Positions 8,138-16,590 of a stretch of 31,610 bases of DNA are shown here, in pieces. This DNA is from SZAS-103 sp964640525 (GTDB lineage: Bacteria; Pseudomonadota; Gammaproteobacteria; Xanthomonadales; Xanthomonadaceae). The stretch spans positions 1 to 31,610 of the forward strand of contig CAZXGS010000039.1 in assembly GCA_964640525.1 (NCBI GenBank). The letters run 5' to 3'. Below the pieces are notes generated by a model. It was given only the letters and a program-made list of their open reading frames with translations, did no database searches and had not been told where the DNA came from. The position numbers were made by a program, and so were the translations under genes. Position 1 is the stretch's first letter. Each line of letters starts with the position of its first letter.

Positions 8138-8824
8138 ATGCCCCATGTCCTGCTGATCGAAGACGAATCGGGAATCGCCGACGCCGTGCTGTACGCGCTG
8201 CGTGCGGAGGGGTTCCAGGCCAGCCATTGCCTGCTCGCCGGCCAGGGCCTGGAGCGCATCGCGCAGGGCGGGATCGACCTGGTGGTTCTGGATGTCGGCC
8301 TGCCTGACCGCGACGGCTTCGCGGTCTGCCGCGAGCTGCGGCAGGCAAGCCAGGTGCCGGTGATCTTCCTCACCGCGCGTGGCGGCGAGGTCGATCGCGT
8401 GGTCGGGCTGGAGCTGGGCGCCGACGATTACATGGTCAAGCCGTTCTCGCCGCGCGAGCTGGTCGCACGGGTGCGTGCCCGCCTTCGTCGCAGCACGGCC
8501 GCGAACAATGACGCGGATGGCTGGAAGCGTCGCGGTGCCTTCGCCCATGATCCGAGCGGTCGGCGCATCCAGTATCACGGCCACGCGCTGGCGCTGACCC
8601 GCTACGAATACGGCCTGCTGGCGGTGCTGCTGGAGCGGCCAGGTGCGATCCACAGCCGCGCGCAATTGATGGATGCAGTATGGGACGATCACGGCGACAG
8701 CGCCGATCGCACCGTGGACGCACACATCAAGACGCTGCGCGCCAAGCTGCACGCCATCCGCGCCGATGCCGAGCCGGTGCGGACCCACCGCGGGATCGGC
8801 TACGCGCTCGACCCGGAAGGCTGA
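8138..8824 (+). CDS. creB: Two-component response regulator CreB
   Basis: A 228-residue OmpR/PhoB-type regulator. The receiver domain (residues 1-115) shows the acidic pair in LLIEDE, the phospho-acceptor Asp52 in VVLDVGLPD, the conserved Thr in FLTAR and Lys101 in DDYMVKPFSPRE. The C-terminal winged helix carries LTRYEYGLL and the recognition region QLMDAVWDDHGDSADRTVDAHIKTLRAKL, ending THRGIGYALD. These match E. coli CreB closely (for example DVGLPD.GF, RTVD.HIKTLRAKL). I start at MPHVLLIEDE; an ATG twelve codons upstream gives an extension not seen in the family. creC follows 12 bp later and creD beyond it. In Pseudomonas, Aeromonas and Stenotrophomonas the orthologous system responds to beta-lactam and carbon-metabolic signals. 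Confidence 0.95.
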   Translation: MPHVLLIEDESGIADAVLYALRAEGFQASHCLLAGQGLERIAQGGIDLVVLDVGLPDRDGFAVCRELRQASQVPVIFLTARGGEVDRVVGLELGADDYMVKPFSPRELVARVRARLRRSTAANNDADGWKRRGAFAHDPSGRRIQYHGHALALTRYEYGLLAVLLERPGAIHSRAQLMDAVWDDHGDSADRTVDAHIKTLRAKLHAIRADAEPVRTHRGIGYALDPEG

Positions 8825-8836
8825 GGTGGCGAGCGC

Positions 8837-10270
8837 GTGAAGCTGGGGCTGCGCATCTTTCTGGGCTACTTCCTGATCGTCGCGCTGGCGGCGTGGCTGG
8901 TGCTGCGGGTGTTCGTCGGGCAGATCAAGCCGGGCGTGCGCCAGGCGATGGAGGACAACCTGATCGACACCGCCAACGTGCTCGCGTTGCTGGCGACCGA
9001 CGACATGACCGCGGGCCGGATCGGCAGCGGCGAATTCGCGCGCCGGGTGCGCGAGTTGAGTTCGCGCGACGTGCAGGCCAACGTCTGGGGGTTCCGCAAG
9101 CATCGACTCGACTACCGCATCTACGTCACCGACGCGCGCGGCATCGTGGTGTTCGATTCAACCGGCCGCGACCTGGGCGCCGACTACTCGCACTGGAACG
9201 ACGTGTACCTGACCCTGCGCGGCCGCTACGGTGCGCGCTCCACGCGCAGCAACCCGGCCGACGAGAACTCCACGGTGATGCACGTGGCCGCGCCGATCCG
9301 CGAGGGCGGGAAGATCATCGGTGCGCTGACCGTGGCCAAGCCGAACCAGACCATCGCCCCATTCATCGCCGCGCGGCAGAACGCCATCGTCCGCTGGGGC
9401 GTTTTGCTGATGGGTGCGGCGTTTGCGATCGGGCTGCTGGTCAGCCTGTGGTTCGCGCGCGAGTTGGGCCGCTTGCAGCGCTACGCGCGCGCGGTGACCG
9501 CGGGCCAGCGGCAGCCGGCGCCGCGCGGTGCCGGCGAGTTCGGCGAGCTTGGCGCAGCGCTGGACACGATGCGCGAGCGGCTGGAAGGCAAGCAGTACGT
9601 CGAGGACTACGTGCACGGCCTGACCCACGAGATGAAGAGCCCGCTGGCGGCGATCCGCGGCGCCGCCGAATTGCTGCACGACCCGTTGCCCGATGGCGAC
9701 CGCCAGCGCTTCGTCGGCCACATCCTCGACCACGCGCAGCGGCTGGCGGTCACCGTCGATCGTGCGCTGGCGCTGGCCGCGGTCGAGCATCGCCAGGTGC
9801 TGGAACATCCGCAGCACTTCGAGCTCGCGCAACTGGTCCGCGAGGTCGCCGCGCAATTCGAGGTCAAGCTCGCCGAGGCCGGAGTGGCCCTGCAGGTGCA
9901 GGCGCCGGAGCAGGCGTTCGACGTGCTTGGCGATCGCTTCCTGCTCGGCCAGGTACTGCACAACCTGCTCGACAACGCACTGGCGTTCTCGCCGCGCGGC
10001 GGGGCGATCGACGTGCGGTTGGTGGCGCACGCAGGCCATGTTCGCGTGGAAGTCCGCGACCACGGGCCCGGCGTGCCGGACTTCGCCCATGGGCGCGTGT
10101 TCGAGCGCTTCTATTCCCTGCCGCGACCTGCCGGCGGTGCGCGCAGCAGTGGGCTGGGCCTGTGCTTCGTGCGCGAGGTGGCGCAACTGCACGGCGGGCT
10201 GGCGAGCCTGGACAACGCGCCCGATGGCGGCGCCGTCGCCACCCTGGCGATTGCCATGGCCGTGCCCTGA
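8837..10270 (+). CDS. creC: Sensor histidine kinase CreC
   Basis: A membrane-bound sensor kinase of 477 residues (E. coli CreC is 474), partner of CreB. Order of parts: first membrane helix at about residues 5-26 (IFLGYFLIVALAAWLVLRVFV), a periplasmic sensor region to about residue 180 (including YRIYVTDARGIVVFDS and DYSHWNDVYLTLRGRYGARS), a second helix (WGVLLMGAAFAIGLLVSLWF), HAMP-like linker, the H-box HGLTHEMKSPLAAIRGAAELL with phospho-acceptor His264, the N-box NLLDNALAFSP, and glycine-rich ATP-binding motifs DHGPGVPD and SSGLGLCFV. The start is GTG, supported by a GAGG eight bases before it that overlaps the end of creB. Confidence 0.95.
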   Translation: MKLGLRIFLGYFLIVALAAWLVLRVFVGQIKPGVRQAMEDNLIDTANVLALLATDDMTAGRIGSGEFARRVRELSSRDVQANVWGFRKHRLDYRIYVTDARGIVVFDSTGRDLGADYSHWNDVYLTLRGRYGARSTRSNPADENSTVMHVAAPIREGGKIIGALTVAKPNQTIAPFIAARQNAIVRWGVLLMGAAFAIGLLVSLWFARELGRLQRYARAVTAGQRQPAPRGAGEFGELGAALDTMRERLEGKQYVEDYVHGLTHEMKSPLAAIRGAAELLHDPLPDGDRQRFVGHILDHAQRLAVTVDRALALAAVEHRQVLEHPQHFELAQLVREVAAQFEVKLAEAGVALQVQAPEQAFDVLGDRFLLGQVLHNLLDNALAFSPRGGAIDVRLVAHAGHVRVEVRDHGPGVPDFAHGRVFERFYSLPRPAGGARSSGLGLCFVREVAQLHGGLASLDNAPDGGAVATLAIAMAVP

Positions 10271-10303
10271 ACCGTCGGACTGGCCCGCGCGCGGCGCGCC
10301 GAC

Positions 10304-10319
10304 TTCACGCAGCCTTCAC
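10304..10319 (+). promoter_or_regulatory. cre tag: CreB binding site upstream of creD
   Basis: The sequence TTCACGCAGCCTTCAC is an exact match to the published CreB recognition pattern, TTCAC-N6-TTCAC. It lies in the creC-creD gap, about 68 bp before the creD start. A third, imperfect half-site (TTCGT) follows at the same 11-bp spacing. It implies that creD has its own CreB-activated promoter in addition to any read-through from creBC. No comparable pair was seen upstream of creB. Confidence 0.85.
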
Positions 10320-10386
10320 GGCGCCTTCGTCGTGGCTCCACACACCGCGCCAAGGATGAGGGCACCTCCATCACGGACGTGCCGTC

Positions 10387-11745
10387 ATGCGCTTTCCGCT
10401 GTTGTCCAAGGGCCTCGTCGCAGGCCTCCTGATCCTGGCCATCCTGATCCCGCTGCAGATGATCCAGGGCACCATCTCCGAACGCCAGGGCTACCATCGG
10501 CAGGCGGTCGATTCGGTCGAGCAAAGTTATGCCGGCGCGCAAACCATCCTCGGGCCGATGGTGGTGGTGCCGTACGTGGTCGAGGTCGATGGCAGCACCA
10601 CCGACGAGCATGGCGTGCCGCATCCGACCACGACCCGCGTGGGCCGCCAATGGACGTTCTTCCCCAGGACGCTGCGGATCGGCGGCAGCGTGATCCCGGG
10701 CGAGCGCTTCCGCGGCATCCACAAGGTGCTGGTGTATGAACTGGCGGCGAAACTGCACGCGCATTTCGCCTTCGAGCTACCGGCGCAGGCCGGTGAGGGA
10801 AGGATCGTCGAAGTCGGCAAGCCGGTGCTCGGCGTCGCGATCGACGACGTGCGCGGGCTGGTGGAATCGCCGGTGCTGCGGGTGGACGGTCGGGTCACGC
10901 CGCTGCTGCAGGGCGCGGGCGCCGGCGCGCTCGGAAGGGGCCTGCATGGCGAGCTGCCAGTGGTCGCGGCCGGGCAGTCGCGGGTGTTCGACGTCGATCT
11001 CGACCTCCACCTGGGCGGCACCGAACAACTCGCGCTGGCTCCGGTGGCCGACGACAACCGCTTCGAACTGACCTCGAATTGGCCCAGCCCGCAATTCGGC
11101 GGGCGCTTCCTGCCGCACGAGCGCGACGTGTCCGCCAAGGGATTCAGCGCGACCTGGACGATCCCCGCGCTGGCGGCCAACACCCAGTCGGCGCTGGCCG
11201 AGACGGTCGCCGGCCACGCCGCGTCCCCGGACCTGATCCAGCTCGATCTGGTGGAGCCGATCAACGTCTATTCGATGGCCGAACGCGCCAGCAAGTACGG
11301 CATCCTGTTCGTGCTGCTGACCTTCGTCGCCTTCCTGCTGTTCGAACTGGTCAAGGCGCTGCCGATCCATCCGGTCCAGTACCTGCTGGTGGGAATGGCG
11401 CTGGCGATCTTCTTCCTGCTGCTGCTGAGCCTGTCCGAGCACATGGCCTTCCCGCCGGCGTACCTGATCGCCAGCGCCGCCTGCATCGGCCTGCAGGGCT
11501 TCTACCTGAGTTTCGTGCTGCGCAGTGCAGGGCGCGGGCTGGGTTTCGCGGCGATGCTGACCGTGCTGTACGGCGCGCTGTTCGGCCTGCTGCAGTCGGA
11601 GGACAACGCGCTGTTGCTGGGTTCGCTGCTGCTGTTCGCGATCCTGGCCACGATCATGGTGCTGACTCGCAAGATCGACTGGTACGCGATTGCCCCGGCA
11701 CCGGTGAAGCCGGCGATCGTGGTGCCGGAGCGCGTGCAGCCATGA
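10387..11745 (+). CDS. creD: Inner-membrane protein CreD
   Basis: CreD is the main output gene of CreBC; its molecular function is unknown, but it is linked to envelope integrity and beta-lactam response. The 452-residue product (E. coli 450) has an N-terminal membrane helix (GLVAGLLILAILIPLQMI), a large periplasmic domain (SERQGYHRQAVDSVEQSYAG, GPMVVVPY, and a later SATWTIPALA-type segment), and then several C-terminal helices after YSMAERASKYGILFVLLTF, including VQYLLVGMALAIFFLLLLS, EHMAFPPAYLIASAACIGLQ and GFAAMLTVLYGALFGLLQSE, which are diagnostic of the family. A cre tag precedes it. Its stop overlaps the next gene's start by ATGA. Confidence 0.95.
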   Translation: MRFPLLSKGLVAGLLILAILIPLQMIQGTISERQGYHRQAVDSVEQSYAGAQTILGPMVVVPYVVEVDGSTTDEHGVPHPTTTRVGRQWTFFPRTLRIGGSVIPGERFRGIHKVLVYELAAKLHAHFAFELPAQAGEGRIVEVGKPVLGVAIDDVRGLVESPVLRVDGRVTPLLQGAGAGALGRGLHGELPVVAAGQSRVFDVDLDLHLGGTEQLALAPVADDNRFELTSNWPSPQFGGRFLPHERDVSAKGFSATWTIPALAANTQSALAETVAGHAASPDLIQLDLVEPINVYSMAERASKYGILFVLLTFVAFLLFELVKALPIHPVQYLLVGMALAIFFLLLLSLSEHMAFPPAYLIASAACIGLQGFYLSFVLRSAGRGLGFAAMLTVLYGALFGLLQSEDNALLLGSLLLFAILATIMVLTRKIDWYAIAPAPVKPAIVVPERVQP

Positions 11746-12248
11746 GCGCGGCGGCGGATTGGCGGGGTTGCGCCGCGGCGGCAACGGCCTTGCCGCGTGC
11801 GCGTCCAGCGGTGGCGATGGACCGGCAGGCGTTGTGGGAAATCGCCGATCGCGTGGTCGCGCTCGGCATTCCGTGCTGGCGGCATCCGGGCAGGGCACGC
11901 GCGAGCGCACTGCAGATCATCGACCAGGGCATGCTCGCCCCATCCGCGCGGAGGATGGTGCTGGTCGTCCGCGAGGTGCCAGCTCCGGCGCTGGGGTTTC
12001 TTCGCGTGGATCGGGTCGATGCGCCGCGACGCCCAGTCCCGGTCGTGCGGGTGACCGGGCTGCTGGTGCGCGCCGATCACGCCGCATCATCGGTCGCGCG
12101 GATTCTGCTGGAAGCCGCGCGGGCCCGGATGGCGTCGCCGCAGGGTGCAGTCCTGGTCGCTGCACCCTGGTGGGCGGAAGGCCTTGAGGGATGGATCGCC
12201 GGTATCCAGATGCGATGCCGCTTGGCGCCGGGCCATCGAACCGGATAG
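11742..12248 (+). CDS. Uncharacterised 168-residue protein downstream of creD
   Basis: I do not recognise this protein. The start forms an ATGA overlap with creD, typical of translational coupling; a shorter start at MDRQALWEIADRVVALGIPCW (11817) is possible. It has no obvious membrane helix or signal peptide. Visible features are an N-terminal basic Ala/Arg-rich stretch, a middle part of beta-strand-like character (MVLVVREV, VPVVRVTGLLV), and Trp-rich C-terminal sequence (APWWAEGLEGWIAG). Codon use resembles the neighbours. Being coupled to creD, it should be part of the CreB-controlled output, but nothing in its sequence says what it does. A non-coding explanation is less likely yet not excluded. 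Confidence 0.6.
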   Translation: MSAAADWRGCAAAATALPRARPAVAMDRQALWEIADRVVALGIPCWRHPGRARASALQIIDQGMLAPSARRMVLVVREVPAPALGFLRVDRVDAPRRPVPVVRVTGLLVRADHAASSVARILLEAARARMASPQGAVLVAAPWWAEGLEGWIAGIQMRCRLAPGHRTG

Positions 12249-12282
12249 GCTCGACATCCCCTTGTCGAGCAGTCGTCCACCG

Positions 12283-12954
12283 ATGTCGCAGTGGCGTTGG
12301 CTGTGGTTATGGATGGAAAAGCTTGGCGCACTCGATACCGTGGCCTTGGCTGGCCTCGGTGTGATGCTGGCGCTCGCGTTGCGCCGCGAATTCACCCTGG
12401 CGATCCGCTTTGCCTTGCTGGCGATGCTGGCGATGAGCGTGGGGGTGGCATCCAAGATGGCCTATTACGGCTGGGGCATGCGCTTCGGGCTGGGGGAATT
12501 CCATGGCATGAGCGGACACGTGCTGCGTGCGTTCGCGGTGTGGCCGGCGTTCGGCTTCGTGCTGGCGGCAGGACGATCACGGGCGCTGCAGTCGGCCGGC
12601 GTTCTGGGCGGAGGCCTGGTGGCCGTGGCGGTGACGGCGACGATCGTCGGCATGCGCGTGCATACGCCGATCGAAGCCATCGTCGGATGTGCCTGCGGAT
12701 GGCTGGTATCGCTGTGGGTGGTCCGCCAAAGGCAACTGGCGCCGCTGCGGCCCTGGCTGGCATGGCCGCTCGTCCTCGGGGTGCTGTGCGCCTGTGGATG
12801 GCTTGCAAAGCATCCGCTGGTCAACTACGACTTCGAAACCCGGACCGCGCGCAGTGCCAGGCAATGGCGTGCCTGGACCGGCGCGCCGCCGTGCAAGGTG
12901 CGTCATCATTGGATCGAATGCGATGATGACGAGGATCCCGGCCACGGTCGCTGA
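12283..12954 (+). CDS. PAP2-like multi-pass membrane protein
   Basis: A 223-residue inner-membrane protein with about six hydrophobic segments. It resembles a divergent branch of the PAP2/type-2 phosphatidic acid phosphatase superfamily: KMAYYGWGMRF corresponds to the first motif region, GEFHGMSGHVLRAFAVWP contains the SGH signature, and GMRVHTPIEAIVGCACGW has the spaced His of the third motif. The canonical KX6RP and SRX5HX3D patterns are incomplete (Glu stands where Asp is usual), so phosphatase activity is uncertain. The soluble tail has a Cys pair (PPCKV, IECDDDEDP). It ends five bases before the CHASE2 gene, so the two are probably cotranscribed. The start is MSQWRW; an in-frame upstream extension overlaps the previous gene and is not membrane-like. 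Confidence 0.72.
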   Translation: MSQWRWLWLWMEKLGALDTVALAGLGVMLALALRREFTLAIRFALLAMLAMSVGVASKMAYYGWGMRFGLGEFHGMSGHVLRAFAVWPAFGFVLAAGRSRALQSAGVLGGGLVAVAVTATIVGMRVHTPIEAIVGCACGWLVSLWVVRQRQLAPLRPWLAWPLVLGVLCACGWLAKHPLVNYDFETRTARSARQWRAWTGAPPCKVRHHWIECDDDEDPGHGR

Positions 12955-12959
12955 CGCCC

Positions 12960-14909
12960 ATGGGCAAGCCAAAGAAAGGCATACCGCCCAATCCGAACGT
13001 ATTCGAGCGGCTGGCGGTCCGGTTCATCAAGACCTGGGGCCTTTACGACCGCGCCTTCGGCCGCGCCTCCAGCGCCATCGCCAAGCGGATGCGGTTTTCG
13101 TTCTTCATCACCATGACCGTCATGGCGTTGGCCCTGTTGTACTGGGATTACTTCGGGATCGGTGCGTGGGCCCAATCCCTGTCCGGCGGCCACCACACGT
13201 TGTCCTCGGTCGAGGATTCGCTGTTCGACTGGGTGGTGGCAAGGCGGCCGGTGGATCCGCCGATGTCGGGCCGGGTGGTGGTCGCGGAAATCGACGAATG
13301 CTCGATCTCGTATTTCGAAAAGAAGGGGTTGCCGGGCTGGCCGTGGCCGCGCGATCGCCACGCCGATCTGCTGACCGCGCTGGCCGATGCCGGCGTGGCC
13401 GTGGTGGGCTACGACGTGCTGTTCCTGGACAAGAGCGCCGACCCGGCTTCCGACCAGATGCTGGGCCAGGTCGCCAGCCTTGGCGCGCCGACGTACTTCG
13501 GTGCCAATTTCGGCCCCGCCGACGCCAACACGCCCGCCACCAGCACCACCAACCGCTGGCCGGGCGCGCTGCCGTTGGTGGCCAGGCCGCAGGATGCCCC
13601 ACGGGCCACGATCCAGTTGCCGATTCCCCCGCTGAGCCAGCACGCCGGCTTCGTCAACATCCTGCGCTCGGGCGACGCGATGATTCGCGACTTCCAGTTG
13701 TGGTCGCAACAGGGTGACCCGTCGATCCAGCGCGGTGACTGGGGCGTGCCTTCGATGGCGGCGTTGGTCGCCGCGAAATTCCTGCATCGCAAGTTCACCA
13801 GTTTCCCGCAGAACATCCGGCTGAACTGGCGGCCTCATCATCCCTTGCCGGTGGTGTCGGCAGTGGATCTGCTGCCCGACGAGCATGCGCCGTGCCTGAA
13901 GCCGGGCCAGAGGCTGCCCGACCTGAAAGGCAAGATCGTGATGGTCGGCTACGTCGCTTCCGGGATCAATGATTTCAAGCCCACCCCGATCGACCCGCAG
14001 ATGGCGGGTGTGGTCCTGCAGGGCGAGGCGGTGGAGAACCTGGTATCCAACCAGTGGATCCGGATGCCGCATGAAAGCATCAAGTACATGCTGTCGGCGG
14101 TGCTGATCGTGTTCATCGGCTTCCAGTTCTGGCGCGGCGAGCCCTCACAGGACATCGATGCCATCTTCACCGCCACCAACCTGGCGCTGACCGCGGCGGC
14201 CTGGCTGACGCTCACCTTCAGCACCTACTTCTTCGACATCTTCACCTCGGTCGCCACCTCGCTGACCTTCTTCGGGTTGTGTCGCACCTATCTGGCTGGC
14301 ATGCGCGGGCGGGCGCTCGGAAACGACGACTACGTGCCAGAGCTGGGCGAGCACGGGCGCCTGCACGTGGTGCTGCTGATCCTGCGGGTGAGCGTGGGCG
14401 AGGGCCTGGAGGTGGCCGGTCACGATCCGGGCGCACGCCGATTCTGGGAGGCCAACGAATACCGTCGGCGCATCCGTCGCATCCTGTATGCGCACGGCTA
14501 CGCCAAGATGCACGAGGGCCTGGTCGAGCGGGACACCTTCCTGGCCGCCGACTTCAACGACGTGGTGATGATGATCTGCGATGCTCCCTCGGTGGAGGAA
14601 TTGCGCTGGGAGATCCTGCACGACCTGAAGTTGATCAGCCGCGAGCTCAACGAGATCGCCGACGAGAACCGGATCGAACAGGTGGCAACCGCAGCGGCCG
14701 CCTACGTGGACCTGAGCGAAATGGGAGCGTCCACCCGTGCCATTTCGTTGCAGAATACCCTGGGCAAGGTGCTGCAGATGCCTGCGACCACCAGCCTGCG
14801 CGCCTTCATCGCGGCCGATGTCGATTGCCTGCCGCGTTATGTCTATCCGGGAGATTCGCCACACACACGCAACGAGGAATCGCCATGCCCAAGCCCGTCC
14901 GAATCCTGA
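12960..14909 (+). CDS. CHASE2-domain transmembrane sensor with unrecognised cytoplasmic domain
   Basis: A 649-residue membrane sensor. After a basic N-terminus and a first helix (about 46-66), residues 80-370 form a periplasmic CHASE2 domain, recognisable from DSLFDWVVARRP, VVVAEIDE, GWPWPRDRHADLLTALADAGVAVVGYDVLF (read as consecutive motifs) and DLKGKIVMVGYVASGINDFKPTPI. Three more hydrophobic segments follow (about 375-391, 403-425, 427-445). In CHASE2 proteins the part after these is normally a cyclase, GGDEF, kinase or phosphatase domain; here residues 450-649 match none of these that I know. They are largely helical, with EYRRRIRRILYAHGYAKM, AADFNDVVMMICDAPSVEELRWEILHDL and a heptad-like acidic stretch. 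The last 25 bases overlap the start of the SH3/M48 protease gene. The ligand and output are unknown. Confidence 0.88.
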   Translation: MGKPKKGIPPNPNVFERLAVRFIKTWGLYDRAFGRASSAIAKRMRFSFFITMTVMALALLYWDYFGIGAWAQSLSGGHHTLSSVEDSLFDWVVARRPVDPPMSGRVVVAEIDECSISYFEKKGLPGWPWPRDRHADLLTALADAGVAVVGYDVLFLDKSADPASDQMLGQVASLGAPTYFGANFGPADANTPATSTTNRWPGALPLVARPQDAPRATIQLPIPPLSQHAGFVNILRSGDAMIRDFQLWSQQGDPSIQRGDWGVPSMAALVAAKFLHRKFTSFPQNIRLNWRPHHPLPVVSAVDLLPDEHAPCLKPGQRLPDLKGKIVMVGYVASGINDFKPTPIDPQMAGVVLQGEAVENLVSNQWIRMPHESIKYMLSAVLIVFIGFQFWRGEPSQDIDAIFTATNLALTAAAWLTLTFSTYFFDIFTSVATSLTFFGLCRTYLAGMRGRALGNDDYVPELGEHGRLHVVLLILRVSVGEGLEVAGHDPGARRFWEANEYRRRIRRILYAHGYAKMHEGLVERDTFLAADFNDVVMMICDAPSVEELRWEILHDLKLISRELNEIADENRIEQVATAAAAYVDLSEMGASTRAISLQNTLGKVLQMPATTSLRAFIAADVDCLPRYVYPGDSPHTRNEESPCPSPSES

Positions 14910-16324
14910 GCCTTGCCGTCGCCGCCGCGCTGTTTGCCGCCGCGGCCTCCGCCGCGCCGCGGCATCACGCGCCGGCCCAACCTGCCACTGCCGCGGCGCC
15001 CGCGCCGACACCCTCCGGCCAGACTGCTGCGACGGTTTACAAGGACGGCGTGGCGGTGCATCAGGCCGCCGCGGACAGCTCGCCGACGGTGACCACGCTG
15101 AAAAAAGGCACCTCGGTGGAAGTGACCAAGCAGGATGGCCTGTGGTTCGACATCAAGGCCCAGCCCGACGCAAGCGGTTTCGTGAAGATCAACCAGATCC
15201 GACTGGCGCAAGCTACGGGTGGCAGCAACGACGGCTACTCGATGTTCGGCGGGCGTGTGAAGCCGGGTGAGACCGCTGGCGTGCGCGGCATCACCACCGA
15301 GGACCTGCGCGGGGCGACCTACGATCCGGCCGCAGTCGCGCAGATGGATACGCTGCGCGTGGATTTCGCCGCCGCCCGCGCGTATGCCGCGCGCGACCAC
15401 CTGCAGGCAACCCAGGTCGCCTACTTTGCCAAGCACGAGCCGGGCATCGGCCAGGGGCATCGCGAAACATCCGGATCGGCGGATGAAGTGCAGGCCAACC
15501 AGGCCAGGCGCTCGTCGGAGAAGAAGGGCCTGTTCGGTATGGTGGGTGGCCAGCTGGGCTTGAGCAGTTCGGTGACCAGCAGCGCAGCCGCCGCGATTCC
15601 CGAGACCGAGCAGGAGAAATACGACGAGGAAATCGCCATGGGCCCGCAGATCGCCGGCCGCGTGCTCAGCGTGATGCCGATCTGGAACAACCCCGAGGCG
15701 CAGCGGCGGGTCAACACCATCGGCCGCTGGGTGGCCCTGCAGACCCCGCGCGACGACTTGCCGTGGACCTTCGTGGTGGTGGACAGCCCGACCATGAACG
15801 CTTTCGCCGCGCCCGGCGGCTACATCATGGTCACGCGCGGCTTGTACGAGGTGCTGCAGTCCGACGACGAGGTTGCCGCGGTGCTCGGCCACGAGATCAG
15901 CCATGTGGTCTCGCGCGACCACTACAACGTGATCCGCAAGCAGGCCCTGGCCTCGATCGGCACCAGCCTGGCGACCGACAAGCTGCAGCACGAGGTCGGC
16001 AAGGCCGGTGGTGGCGCGCTCGGGCAACAGCTCGCCGGGTATTTCGCCAAACAGGGCGCCTCGATCCTGCTGACCGGCTTCGACAAGTCGGTGGAATACC
16101 GCTCCGACGTGGCCTCGATGATCTACACCGCCCGCGCTGGCTACAATCCGTTGGCGATGTATGCGGTGCTGCAAAAACTGGAGGCATCGGCGACGCCTGG
16201 CCGTACCGCCAATCTGTTCAGCACCCATCCGAGCCCGGAACAGCGACTGGACAACCTCGACAAGAAGGGCCTGAAGGACGTCGAGCAATTCACCGACCGT
16301 CCGTACGTGATGGCGATGCGCTGA
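14885..16324 (+). CDS. Secreted M48 metalloprotease with SH3-like domain
   Basis: A 479-residue exported zinc protease. A signal peptide is clear (MPKPVRILSLAVAAALFAAA, cleaved near ASAAP), followed by a Pro/Ala-rich linker, a bacterial SH3-like domain at about 50-106 (TVYKDGVAVHQAA, LKKGTSVEV, GLWFDIKA), and a linker region. The M48 catalytic domain occupies about residues 235-479 with HEISH (His336-His340) as zinc site and downstream EYRSDVASMIYTARAGYNPLAM supplying the third ligand region. SH3-like domains often bind peptidoglycan or peptides, so the target may be envelope proteins. The start is supported by GAGGAA at good spacing, inside the end of the CHASE2 gene; the 25-base overlap indicates coupled expression. 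It ends before a strong GC hairpin. Confidence 0.92.
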   Translation: MPKPVRILSLAVAAALFAAAASAAPRHHAPAQPATAAAPAPTPSGQTAATVYKDGVAVHQAAADSSPTVTTLKKGTSVEVTKQDGLWFDIKAQPDASGFVKINQIRLAQATGGSNDGYSMFGGRVKPGETAGVRGITTEDLRGATYDPAAVAQMDTLRVDFAAARAYAARDHLQATQVAYFAKHEPGIGQGHRETSGSADEVQANQARRSSEKKGLFGMVGGQLGLSSSVTSSAAAAIPETEQEKYDEEIAMGPQIAGRVLSVMPIWNNPEAQRRVNTIGRWVALQTPRDDLPWTFVVVDSPTMNAFAAPGGYIMVTRGLYEVLQSDDEVAAVLGHEISHVVSRDHYNVIRKQALASIGTSLATDKLQHEVGKAGGGALGQQLAGYFAKQGASILLTGFDKSVEYRSDVASMIYTARAGYNPLAMYAVLQKLEASATPGRTANLFSTHPSPEQRLDNLDKKGLKDVEQFTDRPYVMAMR

Positions 16325-16338
16325 GCAACGTCTGGCAC

Positions 16339-16366
16339 GGCCCCTCCCGGTGATGCGGGAGGGGCC
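16339..16366. terminator. GC-rich hairpin between convergent genes
   Basis: A perfect 11-bp stem, GGCCCCTCCCG / CGGGAGGGGCC, with loop GTGATG lies 14 bp past the stop of the SH3/M48 gene. There is no T-tract on either side, so it may terminate weakly or only protect the transcript end. Its arms resemble the REP hairpins seen inside mfd, so it may also be a lone REP. The remaining roughly 220 bp up to the ppx stop hold only a second small hairpin (GACGCCA / TGGCGTC) and no gene that I can support. Confidence 0.5.
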
Positions 16367-16590
16367 GGGAACCGGAAGCCTGCCGCCCTTCGCGACCCGG
16401 GGACGCAGCCGGACTGGTTGATGCAAGCACCCTCAAGACGCCATCGCGCGGACTCTGGCGTCAGCGACTGGGGGAATCCATGCTGCCGTTCCTGCTTGGC
16501 GCGATCATGCGCAGGCAGGTCGGTTGATGGATGCGTTGGCCGTCGATGGGTCGTGTGGCCCGCGGCGTGTCCGGCACCACGCGCCCATCA

